This document shows positions 15,301 to 20,443 of a DNA stretch of 20,443 nucleotides, one piece after another. A program made the translations under genes and the position numbers. The stretch spans positions 1-20,443 of the forward strand of contig ONFH01000093.1 of NCBI GenBank assembly GCA_900317015.1, read 5' to 3'. Each line of letters starts with the position of its first letter. The stretch's first letter is position 1. A model generated the notes under the pieces. That model was not told the origin of the DNA and searched no databases. It worked only from the letters and a program-made list of their open reading frames with translations. The DNA comes from an uncultured Erysipelotrichaceae bacterium (GTDB taxonomy: Bacteria > Bacillota_I > Bacilli_A > Erysipelotrichales > Coprobacillaceae).

Positions 15301-16099
15301 TGTACAGGTTAAACGTCTTCATGAATACAAACGTCAACAGATGAACCTCCTTTCTATTATCGATCTTTATTTAGATATCAAGAGAGGTAATGTCCCAGCT
15401 CATCCAATTACATGTATCTTTGGTGCTAAAGCAGCTCCTGCTTATGTACTTGCTAAAGATATTATCCACACAATTTTATGTGTGGCTCAAATCGTTAACA
15501 ACGATCCTGAAGTCAATAAGCACTTAAAGGTTGTTATGGTTCAGAACTACAACGTCACTTATGCAGAACATATTATTCCAGCTGCTGACTTCTCAGAACA
15601 GATCTCTCTTGCTTCTAAGGAAGCCTCTGGTACATCTAACATGAAGTTCATGTTAAATGGCGCTGTCACATTAGGAACTGATGATGGGGCTAACGTTGAA
15701 ATCCACCAGTTGGTTGGTGACGACAACATCTATATTTTCGGTGCTGATTCAGATACTGTTATCAAGCATTATGAAAATGCCGATTATCATTCAAGAGACA
15801 TCTTAGAAAACAATGAACATATTAAAGAATTAGTAGAATTCATTGTTTCTGATCAGATGTTAGCCATCGGTGACAAAGATGCCCTCTATCGTTTACACAA
15901 TGATTTATGGGATAAAGACTGGTTCATGGCTTTATTAGATGTCGAAGATTACATCAAGACAAAGAAACAGGCTATTAATGATTTCTCAAATCGTCGTGCA
16001 TGGGCTAAGAAGATGCTTGTTAATATTGCTAAGGCAGGCTACTTCTCAAGTGACCGTACGATCAAACAGTACAATGACGATATTTGGAAATTAAAATAA
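12338..16099 (+). CDS. Fused 4-alpha-glucanotransferase (MalQ) and alpha-glucan phosphorylase (GlgP)
   Basis: One open frame of 1253 codons holds two complete enzymes. Residues 1 to about 497 are a GH77 amylomaltase: G-V-L-L-P-I-T-A-L-P-S at the start, nucleophile D289 in V-R-I-D-H-F-R-G, acid/base E336 in I-A-E-D-L-G, and D392 in G-T-H-D-N-E, close to Asp293, Glu340 and Asp395 of the Thermus enzyme. Residues 499-1253 are a full-length GT35 phosphorylase (755 residues): A-E-P-S-L-G-N-G-G-L-G-R-L-A-A-C, I-N-D-T-H-P-S, R-L-H-E-Y-K-R-Q and the PLP lysine K1103 in G-T-S-N-M-K-F. There is no real linker. An AAGGAG and ATG lie at the junction and could start GlgP alone, so this may be two genes joined by loss of a stop or by a frameshift in an A7 run. 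MalQ lengthens maltodextrins and releases glucose; GlgP trims them to glucose-1-phosphate. GGAGG precedes the first ATG. Confidence 0.9.
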   Translation: MRESGVLLPITALPSKYGIGCFDEEAYKFVDHLKQAKQSIWQILPLGITGYGDSPYQSFSTFAGNPYFISLDALVKKGWLSQEDLPEADIHSDYVDYEYIYYHRYPLLRKAYENSHIEEDADFNQYVKDNQSWLEDYALFMAIKAEYNDESWLNWPRELRLREEAALNEKRESLHHEMVYHEFLQYLFWKQWYALKAYANANGVKIIGDIPIYVAFDSSDVWANPELFQLDNDVKPTAVAGVPPDGFSADGQLWGNPLYDWPKHKETGYAWWISRIAYCKKAYDVVRIDHFRGFDEYFSIPYGDKTARNGHWEKGPGYDLFKSIEEQLGSLDVIAEDLGYLTDSVKKLVSDCGYPGMKIFEFAFDSRDSSGANAYLPHNYTENSVVYTGTHDNETMMGWFKSILPEEKQALKDYLHTDTTYDDVLLDKSIEMVFSSVSKLCVIPMQDYLYLDNRARMNQPNTLGDNWKWRMSKDDFNDELIKRMNYLSKKYNRNEGDSMTIESRINEISNTLYNKPLNELSDAQVYTVLLHLVKGMSDDLPMISGKKKVYYFSAEFLIGKLMSNNLINLGIRKDVKDVLSKNGFDLAQIEEIEAEPSLGNGGLGRLAACFLDSIATLGLPGDGVGLNYHLGLFKQEFKDNKQFETPNPWINNQTWLNKTKKSYVVDYKDFSLKSELYDIDVLGYKGYKNKLHLFDIATVDPTIVHDGIAFDKEDILKNLTLFLYPDDSDEDGRKLRIYQQYFMVSNGAQMIIEDLKARKIPLEEMPEYVAIQINDTHPSMVIPELIRLLMKEGMHEKKAIQVVTKTCAYTNHTILAEALEKWPMYYLEEIVPQLVPIIQSLDAVAHERSENPKVQIIDDNNVVHMAHMDIHFGHSINGVAAIHTDILKDTELKDFYDLYPKKFNNKTNGITFRRWLLACNEELTSFIDSLIGEGYKENADELEKLLQFVDNDEVLDRLVAIKEGKKADLAKYIEAKEGITLDPNSIFDVQVKRLHEYKRQQMNLLSIIDLYLDIKRGNVPAHPITCIFGAKAAPAYVLAKDIIHTILCVAQIVNNDPEVNKHLKVVMVQNYNVTYAEHIIPAADFSEQISLASKEASGTSNMKFMLNGAVTLGTDDGANVEIHQLVGDDNIYIFGADSDTVIKHYENADYHSRDILENNEHIKELVEFIVSDQMLAIGDKDALYRLHNDLWDKDWFMALLDVEDYIKTKKQAINDFSNRRAWAKKMLVNIAKAGYFSSDRTIKQYNDDIWKLK
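13821..13834 (+). promoter_or_regulatory. Internal ribosome site and start codon for a separate GlgP
   Basis: AAGGAG (13821-13826), 5 nt, then ATG (13832-13834) at codon 499 of the fused frame, exactly where a stand-alone GlgP would begin. The A7 run at 13801-13807 lies just before. With six A's the MalQ frame would end in TGA overlapping this ATG (ATGA), as at other junctions in this window; with eight it would end at TAA (13811-13812 region). Confidence 0.75.
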
Positions 16100-16121
16100 T
16101 GAAATAACATTTCATCCATCA

Positions 16122-16152
16122 GGGTGTATCCAATAGGGTACATCCTTTTTTT
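16122..16152 (+). terminator. Terminator of the maltose operon
   Basis: GGGTGTATCC (16122-16131) pairs with GGGTACATCC (16136-16145) over 10 bp, including two G-T wobbles, around an AATA loop. Seven T's follow. Confidence 0.85.
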
Positions 16153-16162
16153 AATTCCTTTT

Positions 16163-16195
16163 GTCACCTTTTACAAGTGTATAGACTCTAATAAG
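16163..16195 (+). promoter_or_regulatory. ECF-type promoter element, copy 1
   Basis: GTCACC (16163-16168), 17 bp, CTCTAATAAG (16186-16195), followed by TGTAAG. The first of four such elements ahead of the ECF sigma gene. Directly downstream AGTGTAA (16194-16200) and TTACACT (16218-16224) form an inverted repeat. Confidence 0.6.
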
Positions 16196-16314
16196 TGTAA
16201 GTCGAAAAGCTTACATATTACACTCATCGTAAAAGGTGAGTTCCCTCTTTATCAATGCTCTCACCTATAAGTGGGAGCATCTTCAAAGGGTATGTTAAAA
16301 AACTTATAAAACTT

Positions 16315-16347
16315 GTCACCAAATGATGGTGAGAATGCTCTTATAAG
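16315..16347 (+). promoter_or_regulatory. ECF-type promoter element, copy 2
   Basis: GTCACC (16315-16320), 17 bp, CTCTTATAAG (16338-16347), followed by TGTAAG as in copy 1. AACTT-rich sequence precedes it, as it does copy 3. Confidence 0.6.
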
Positions 16348-16373
16348 TGTAAGGAATGAAACTTACAAAAACT

Positions 16374-16406
16374 GTCACCAAATGGTGATGAAACGACTCT
16401 TCTAAA
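16374..16406 (+). promoter_or_regulatory. ECF-type promoter element, copy 3
   Basis: GTCACC (16374-16379), 17 bp, CTCTTCTAAA (16397-16406), followed by TGAAG. It lies 59 bp after copy 2 and shares TGTCACCAAATG with it. Confidence 0.55.
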
Positions 16407-16456
16407 TGAAGAAAAGGAAAAATTAATGGCAGGTGAAATAAAAAGTTAAAAAGTTT

Positions 16457-16492
16457 GTCACCTTTCCCTCATGTTTAGAGCTCTATAATATG
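16457..16492 (+). promoter_or_regulatory. ECF-type promoter element, copy 4, nearest the sigma gene
   Basis: TGTCACCTTT around 16456-16465 (GTCACC 16457-16462), 18 bp, CTCTATAATATG (16481-16492), then AAG. TGTCACCTTT resembles the TGTAAC(C)-T-rich -35 element known for SigV/SigX-type (ECF30) sigma factors, so the sigma factor encoded downstream probably reads it. Confidence 0.65.
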
Positions 16493-16535
16493 AAGTGAAT
16501 CGATTGGATTCATTTTGCAAGGGAGAAATGAAAAA

Positions 16536-17024
16536 ATGCAGATGTTATTTAGAGATCGCTGGTTTAGTAAACAAGCAACGTCCTTAAAACAGGGCATGTA
16601 CGTCACCGCATTAAGTATTCTCAAAAATGAGAGTGATGCGGAAGACGCAATTCAAAACGCAGTGATGATCGCTTATAAAAACTTAGATGCTTTGTCATCT
16701 AAAGATAAATTTAAACCATGGATATTTAGAATTCTGAAGAACGAATGTTATCGCTTGATCAAGCTACGTTCTTATAGCTTAGACGATGAAATCGAAATTG
16801 AGGATCCTAAAAGTGATGTGGATCATGAAGGGAATATGACTGTCTATGAGGCTGTCAATTCACTTGATGAGAAATATCGTGAAGTGGTTATGCTTTATTA
16901 CTACCAGGGATTCAAGATTCCTGAAGTTGCCGATATTTTAGAAATTAGCACAGATAACGTGAAGCAGCGCTTATCACGTGCGAGAAAAGAATTAAAAGTA
17001 TATTTGGAGGACTACTATGGATAA
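16536..17024 (+). CDS. ECF RNA polymerase sigma factor, SigV-like
   Basis: A 162-residue sigma-70 family protein with only regions 2 and 4. Region 2 spans about 22-76 (A-L-S-I-L-K-N-E-S-D-A-E-D-A-I-Q-N-A, then F-K-P-W-I-F-R-I-L-K-N-E-C-Y). Region 4 spans about 105-156 (L-D-E-K-Y-R-E-V-V-M-L-Y-Y-Y, I-P-E-V-A-D-I-L-E-I-S, V-K-Q-R-L-S-R-A-R). It would redirect RNA polymerase to envelope-stress promoters. The pairing with an RsiV-like protein, which it overlaps by 8 nt, places it in the SigV/ECF30 group. A TTG at 16515 is in frame, but GGGAG (16521-16525) points to the ATG at 16536. The gene is preceded by four matching promoter elements, which implies autoregulation. Confidence 0.93.
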   Translation: MQMLFRDRWFSKQATSLKQGMYVTALSILKNESDAEDAIQNAVMIAYKNLDALSSKDKFKPWIFRILKNECYRLIKLRSYSLDDEIEIEDPKSDVDHEGNMTVYEAVNSLDEKYREVVMLYYYQGFKIPEVADILEISTDNVKQRLSRARKELKVYLEDYYG

Positions 17025-17841
17025 ATTCGATAAAAAACTGCAGGAAGCATTACGTGCTTCTGCCCCAGAAATTACCCCTGAAGCAAGTCGTAAGTTTGAT
17101 GCAGCTTTACCTCATAAACAGAGACATTTCAAAGGACTTGTGGCAGCAGCCTTAGCCGTTGTCTTCCTGGTCATGCCTAATGTCAACGCCAGCTTTGCAC
17201 AAACGCTCTGGGACATTCCAGTGATTGGTGAAATCTTCAAAGTGACTTCAATTTATCACTATCAGGATCAAAACAGTGATGTCAATGTGCCAGCTGTTAA
17301 AGAACGTTCAAAGAGTGCATCTTATATCAATAAGACCACAAAAGAATGGACCAGTGAAGCATTAAGTGAATTCAAGAAAGACTTTGGCAATTCGAAGAGT
17401 GCTTCATTCAAGATCGACTACAAGGTTGTCACCAATAACAAGTACTGGTTCACATTAAAAGTAGAATCATTAACCACAGCTGCCGATTCAGGAAGCAAGA
17501 TTTACTATTACAACATTGATAAAGCAACCGGTCATGTCGTCAAGATCAATGATCTCTTTGTGAAGAATTACAACTATAAGAAAGTCATCAATGCGTCTAT
17601 CTTAAAAGTCATTAATGCTGATAAGAATACAACATATTTCAAAGAAGGCGATACATTAGCCACACCATTTAAATCAATTAACAAGAATACACAATTCTAT
17701 ATCAATGACAATCATCAGCTTGTGATCGTCTTTAACCAGGGCGAAATTGGACCAATGAGTTCAGGCACACTGGATTTTAAGATGAACACACAATCATTAA
17801 GTAAAGGACTGAAATCTCATGTTAAAACAGTTATCCGTTAG
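17017..17841 (+). CDS. RsiV-like membrane anti-sigma factor (DUF4163/DUF3298-type ectodomain)
   Basis: The 274-residue protein has a short cytoplasmic part (1-38) that should bind the sigma factor, one membrane helix (about 39-55), the conserved N-x-S-F-A-Q-T-L-W-D-I-P-V-I-G segment (57-71), and an ectodomain (about 90-265). The ectodomain ends with a DUF3298-like motif, F-N-Q-G-E-I-G-P-M-S-S-G. A signal-peptidase site is plausible after S-F-A (residue 61), matching the RsiV mechanism: in B. subtilis lysozyme binds the ectodomain, signal peptidase then RasP cut the protein, and SigV is freed. GGAGG precedes the ATG inside the sigma gene. The last 23 nt overlap the next gene. Lysozyme as the signal is inference from the family. 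Confidence 0.88.
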   Translation: MDKFDKKLQEALRASAPEITPEASRKFDAALPHKQRHFKGLVAAALAVVFLVMPNVNASFAQTLWDIPVIGEIFKVTSIYHYQDQNSDVNVPAVKERSKSASYINKTTKEWTSEALSEFKKDFGNSKSASFKIDYKVVTNNKYWFTLKVESLTTAADSGSKIYYYNIDKATGHVVKINDLFVKNYNYKKVINASILKVINADKNTTYFKEGDTLATPFKSINKNTQFYINDNHQLVIVFNQGEIGPMSSGTLDFKMNTQSLSKGLKSHVKTVIR

Positions 17842-18400
17842 TGTTTTATCCGCGCTGCTGATCAGCACTCCGCTCGTTCATGCAGCCACATTTAATTATC
17901 AGGTTAAAGTTAAGAAAACAACCGCTCCACGAGCAGTCATGAAAATGCCTGTTTTAGAAGGGGCGGGAACAAAGCTAGTCAATGACGAGATCAAAGCCTT
18001 TAAAAAGAGCTCTTATACGTCATTTCAAAAGACGTATGGCTTTTCAAAACATGCCGACTATCGCTTTGACTACAAGATTCTTACCAACACCAAACAGTAT
18101 TTAGCTTTAAAAGTGACATCCACAGTAACTGCTGCTGATGCGGCCACGACCACTAAATATTTCACGATTGATAAATCAAGAGGCCAGACTATGACTCTTA
18201 AGTATCTGTTTTCAAAATATAGTGAAACAAATATCAATAAGGCCATTCAAAAGAAGGCAAAGAATACAACCTTCAAAGCAATGGATGATGACACAAACTT
18301 CTATATGAATAAGAAGAATCAATTAGTTGTTTCATTTGATGAAGGAACGATCGCCCCATATAGCGTCGGTTCCTTAACTTATACAATTAACGTTAAATAA
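17819..18400 (+). CDS. Secreted RsiV-ectodomain-like protein 1 (DUF3298-like)
   Basis: The 193-residue protein has a signal peptide ending V-H-A (cleavage after about residue 22) and no membrane anchor. The mature part is a divergent copy of the ectodomain of the preceding anti-sigma factor: K-M-P-V-L-E-G at 43-49, F-D-Y-K-I-L-T-N-T-K-Q-Y-L-A-L-K-V-T-S-T-V-T-A-A-D (about 78-104) and the DUF3298-like end F-D-E-G-T-I-A-P-Y-S-V-G. It lacks the sigma-binding and helix parts, so it cannot act as an anti-sigma factor in the usual way. The start overlaps the anti-sigma gene by 23 nt, with AAAGGA 10 nt upstream, suggesting coupled translation. The mature protein is rich in lysine. Function unknown. 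Confidence 0.8.
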   Translation: MLKQLSVSVLSALLISTPLVHAATFNYQVKVKKTTAPRAVMKMPVLEGAGTKLVNDEIKAFKKSSYTSFQKTYGFSKHADYRFDYKILTNTKQYLALKVTSTVTAADAATTTKYFTIDKSRGQTMTLKYLFSKYSETNINKAIQKKAKNTTFKAMDDDTNFYMNKKNQLVVSFDEGTIAPYSVGSLTYTINVK

Positions 18401-18415
18401 AAGGAGATTACCACT

Positions 18416-19003
18416 ATGAAGAAATTATTTAAAACAACCGTTATTTTAACGGCTTTAGCAATCAGCCCCGTTGCCGCTAGCAAAACATTAAGTCAGGGCG
18501 TACATGCCGCCACTGAATCCTATGTCGTCGAAAAGACCGGCCAGATGCCAGTAATGAAGGGTGCTTCCAGTACTGCCATCAATAAGCAGATCAAGACATT
18601 CTATAATCAAGAATACAAAGCCTTCAAGAAAGACTATGGCAACTCAAAACATGCCTCTTTTAACTTTGGTTATAAAGTCTTAACCAATAACAAGAAATAC
18701 TTTTCCTTCAAAGTCACTAGTACCGTGACGGCTGCCGATTCGTCGTCTACAACACGTTATTATACAGTGAATAAGTCAAGCAAGAAGCAGGTCACAATGA
18801 AGGATTTATTGAAGCAGAAAGGCTTTAAGACAAAAGTCAATAAAGCCATTAAGAAACAAGCAAAGGGCACTGAATTTACATCGATCAATGCCAACACCCA
18901 GTTCTATATGAATAAAAACAATCAGTTAGTTGTTTCCTTCGATGAAGGAACGATTGCCCCATATAGTGCAGGAACTTTAAATTATACAGTTAACATCAAA
19001 TAA
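18416..19003 (+). CDS. Secreted RsiV-ectodomain-like protein 2
   Basis: The 195-residue protein has a signal peptide (residues 1 to about 31, ending V-H-A-A) and a mature domain related to the ectodomain of the anti-sigma factor: M-P-V-M-K-G-A-S-S, F-K-K-D-Y-G-N-S-K-H-A-S-F-N-F, Y-F-S-F-K-V-T-S-T-V-T-A-A-D-S-S, and the closing F-D-E-G-T-I-A-P-Y-S-A-G. There is no anchor, catalytic motif or sortase signal. I count about 26 lysines plus one arginine against 9 acidic residues in the mature part, so it is strongly basic. AAGGAG precedes the ATG by a normal distance. The next gene is a near-copy with the same length. Function unknown; candidate roles are binding of lysozyme, of cell-wall polymers, or of the anti-sigma factor. 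Confidence 0.8.
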   Translation: MKKLFKTTVILTALAISPVAASKTLSQGVHAATESYVVEKTGQMPVMKGASSTAINKQIKTFYNQEYKAFKKDYGNSKHASFNFGYKVLTNNKKYFSFKVTSTVTAADSSSTTRYYTVNKSSKKQVTMKDLLKQKGFKTKVNKAIKKQAKGTEFTSINANTQFYMNKNNQLVVSFDEGTIAPYSAGTLNYTVNIK

Positions 19004-19018
19004 AGGAGATTATTTACT

Positions 19019-19606
19019 ATGAAGAAATTATTAGCATCAACAGTTATTTTAGCAGCTTTAGTGGCTAGTCCCATTGCCGCAAACACCCTAATGAATCAGA
19101 GTGCGCATGCGCAAAAGGTAACATATTCTATTAGTAAAAAAAGTGGTTTAGTGGTGATGAAGGGTGCTTCAAGTGCATCAATCAATAAACAAGTCAAAAC
19201 CTTCCATGACCAAGAATACAAAGCTTTTAAGAAAGACTACGGCAGTTCAAAGCATGCCTCTTATAACTTTGGTTATAAACTCTTAACCAATAACAAGAAA
19301 TACTTCTCATTTAAAGTCACTAGTACCGTGACAGCTGCAGACTCGTCGTCTACAACGCGCTATTATACCGTCAATAAGTCAAGTCAGAAACAAGTGACAA
19401 TGAAAGACTTATTAAAACAGAAAGGCTTTAAGACAAAAGTGAATAAAGCCATCAAAAAACAGGCAAAGGGCACTGAATTTACATCCATCAATGCCAACAC
19501 GCAGTTCTATATGAATAAAAACAATCAGTTAGTTGTATCCTTCGATGAAGGCACGATCGCACCATATAGTGCTGGTGAATTACACTATACTGTGAATCTA
19601 AAGTAA
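19019..19606 (+). CDS. Secreted RsiV-ectodomain-like protein 3, near-duplicate of protein 2
   Basis: 195 residues, exactly the length of the preceding gene. From about residue 47 to the end the two differ at only about 12 places; a stretch of some 50 residues around Q-V-T-M-K-D-L-L-K-Q-K-G-F is unbroken in identity. The signal peptides and first mature residues differ more (this one ends A-H-A-Q). The closing DUF3298-like motif F-D-E-G-T-I-A-P-Y-S-A-G is intact. An AAAGGAG leader like that of gene 2 precedes it, so the duplicated unit is 603 bp and includes the ribosome site. Retention of an intact second copy suggests that dosage or divergence is useful. Function unknown. Confidence 0.8.
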   Translation: MKKLLASTVILAALVASPIAANTLMNQSAHAQKVTYSISKKSGLVVMKGASSASINKQVKTFHDQEYKAFKKDYGSSKHASYNFGYKLLTNNKKYFSFKVTSTVTAADSSSTTRYYTVNKSSQKQVTMKDLLKQKGFKTKVNKAIKKQAKGTEFTSINANTQFYMNKNNQLVVSFDEGTIAPYSAGELHYTVNLK

Positions 19607-19631
19607 GGAATTTTTAAGGGGGAACTTATCA

Positions 19632-20327
19632 ATGTTAAAGAAAGTAATGATCTGTGCGATGAGTGCACTTATGATGCTGACGGCTTCACCGGTCCATGCT
19701 CAAACAAATAAAACGGTTTATCTCACATTTGATGATGGACCATCCAACAATACAATGAAGGTCTTAAATATCTTAGATCGCTATCATGTCAAAGGAACAT
19801 TCTTCGTAACTGGCCAGCAGCCAAGATATTTCTCATATATCAAGTTGATGGCAAAAAGAGGTCATGCGATTGGCCTTCATACTTACTCTCATGATTATGC
19901 AAAAGTTTATGCTTCTGCGGGTGCTTTTAATCAAGATCTGAATAAGATCCAGAACGTTGTTGTGAAGGAAACAGGTCATAAGTCTTATTTAGTCCGCTTC
20001 CCTGGCGGAACGAACAACACGGTCTCTCGTCATTATGGTTATAAGATCATGACGAAATTATCAAATGAAATGAATGCTCAGGGCTATAACTATATTGACT
20101 GGAATGCCGAAACAGGGGATGCCACTGGACGTAGATTCACACCAGCTCAGCTGGCAAAAAATGCCTGCGTACCAATGCGCAATGTCGTGATCCTGATGCA
20201 TGATACATCGGCTAAAAACAATACGGTCAAAGCTTTACCAAGTATTATCAAATATTATAAAGCACGTGGCTATACATTTAAAAAAGTAGATCGTACGACA
20301 AGATGCCGCTTCAAACCAAATAATTAA
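19632..20327 (+). CDS. Secreted polysaccharide deacetylase (NodB/CE4 domain)
   Basis: The 231-residue protein has a signal peptide (1-23, ending V-H-A) and a single CE4 deacetylase domain. All five motifs are present: T-F-D-D-G-P-S (catalytic base D34, metal D35), H-T-Y-S-H-D (metal H83 and H87), R-F-P-G-G (122-126), D-W-N-A-E-T-G-D (156-163) and L-M-H-D (188-191). CE4 enzymes of this type remove acetyl groups from peptidoglycan sugars, and N-deacetylated glycan resists lysozyme. It closes the SigV-like cassette, preceded by GGGGGAA, so it is a likely effector. B. subtilis PdaC carries RsiV-like domains and a deacetylase domain in one polypeptide; here they are separate genes. The exact sugar (GlcNAc or MurNAc) is not deducible. 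Confidence 0.92.
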   Translation: MLKKVMICAMSALMMLTASPVHAQTNKTVYLTFDDGPSNNTMKVLNILDRYHVKGTFFVTGQQPRYFSYIKLMAKRGHAIGLHTYSHDYAKVYASAGAFNQDLNKIQNVVVKETGHKSYLVRFPGGTNNTVSRHYGYKIMTKLSNEMNAQGYNYIDWNAETGDATGRRFTPAQLAKNACVPMRNVVILMHDTSAKNNTVKALPSIIKYYKARGYTFKKVDRTTRCRFKPNN

Positions 20328-20335
20328 AATATCCG

Positions 20336-20377
20336 AAAAGTCTTAACGAATCGTAATGATTTTGTTAAGGCTTTTTT
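20336..20377 (+). terminator. Terminator of the sigma factor/deacetylase operon
   Basis: AAAAGTCTTAAC pairs with GTTAAGGCTTTT (one G-T wobble), with an inner AATC / GATT stem, and a T6 run at the end. It starts 9 nt after the deacetylase stop. Beyond it (20378-20443) I see nothing. Confidence 0.85.
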
Positions 20378-20443
20378 GATTTTGGAAGCAGTTTGAATGA
20401 TGCGCTTTTGAAGATGAATATTTTATTGTTATTAAATGGAAAA

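Larger units (their letters stand above)
18400..19606 (+). repeat. Tandem gene duplication, 603-bp unit
   Basis: The genes at 18416 and 19019 start 603 bp apart and have the same length and similar leaders (AAAGGAGATTA before each). The 3' two-thirds are closely matched at DNA level. This is a recent tandem duplication and a likely site of copy-number change by recombination. Confidence 0.85.

Noticed and set aside
16455..16489. Sigma-A promoter TTGTCA...TATAAT before the sigma gene
   Set aside because: The spacer would be 23 bp, and the same TTGTCA-like start at copy 1 gives 22 bp. The constant GTCACC-N17/18-CTCT spacing fits an ECF promoter better.
16161..16500. CRISPR-like array
   Set aside because: The repeated units are short, imperfect and irregularly spaced (152, 59 and 83 bp); they make sense as promoter elements.
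16515..16535. TTG start extending the ECF sigma factor
   Set aside because: The extension would include the ribosome site GGGAG itself; the ATG at 16536 fits better.

Overview
The window looks like chromosomal DNA of a low-G+C Firmicute. Strong AAGGAG/GGAGG ribosome sites, AT-rich third positions, a TPP-riboswitch thiamine-salvage operon, a LacI-type regulator beside a glucose/maltose-family PTS permease, and an ECF30/SigV-like sigma factor with an RsiV-like partner all fit. An Erysipelotrichia-type gut bacterium (the Catenibacterium/Kandleria neighbourhood) is my best guess, but that is inference.

Layout. Positions 1-309 hold the 3' end of an aldo/keto reductase with its terminator. About 1.3 kb of gene-poor, apparently decayed DNA follows, including a perfect 16-bp inverted repeat. 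Positions 1625-5308 are a thiamine-salvage operon: promoter, TPP riboswitch, attenuator, thiM, thiE, thiD and a cytX-type HMP permease, with overlapping or tightly spaced genes and a terminator. Positions 5383-5776 (minus) carry a frameshifted relic of a small exported protein. Positions 5872-8125 (minus) hold a sodium:solute symporter of the NSS/SNF family and a membrane-anchored protein with two Cna-B-like domains.

Positions 8207-16152 form a maltose/alpha-glucan locus. A LacI/MalR-like repressor (minus) is divergent from a PTS permease with the unusual domain order EIIA-EIIC-EIIB. Then come a MapP-like maltose-6'-phosphate phosphatase and one 1253-codon frame that joins 4-alpha-glucanotransferase (MalQ) to alpha-glucan phosphorylase (GlgP). 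The intergenic DNA has two palindromic operator-like sites and a cre-like site. The implied route is uptake and phosphorylation of maltose, dephosphorylation by MapP, chain rearrangement by MalQ, and phosphorolysis by GlgP to glucose-1-phosphate.

Positions 16161-20377 are the most interesting part: a SigV/RsiV-type envelope-stress cassette. Four copies of a GTCACC / 17-18 bp / CTCT promoter-like element lie in tandem ahead of an ECF sigma factor. After it come an RsiV-like membrane anti-sigma factor, three secreted proteins that resemble only the RsiV ectodomain (two of them recent tandem duplicates), and a secreted polysaccharide deacetylase. In Bacillus and Enterococcus, RsiV is the lysozyme receptor for SigV, and peptidoglycan deacetylation gives lysozyme resistance. 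The secreted ectodomain paralogs could be lysozyme-binding decoys, cell-wall proteins or signal modulators. I know of no description of such an arrangement.
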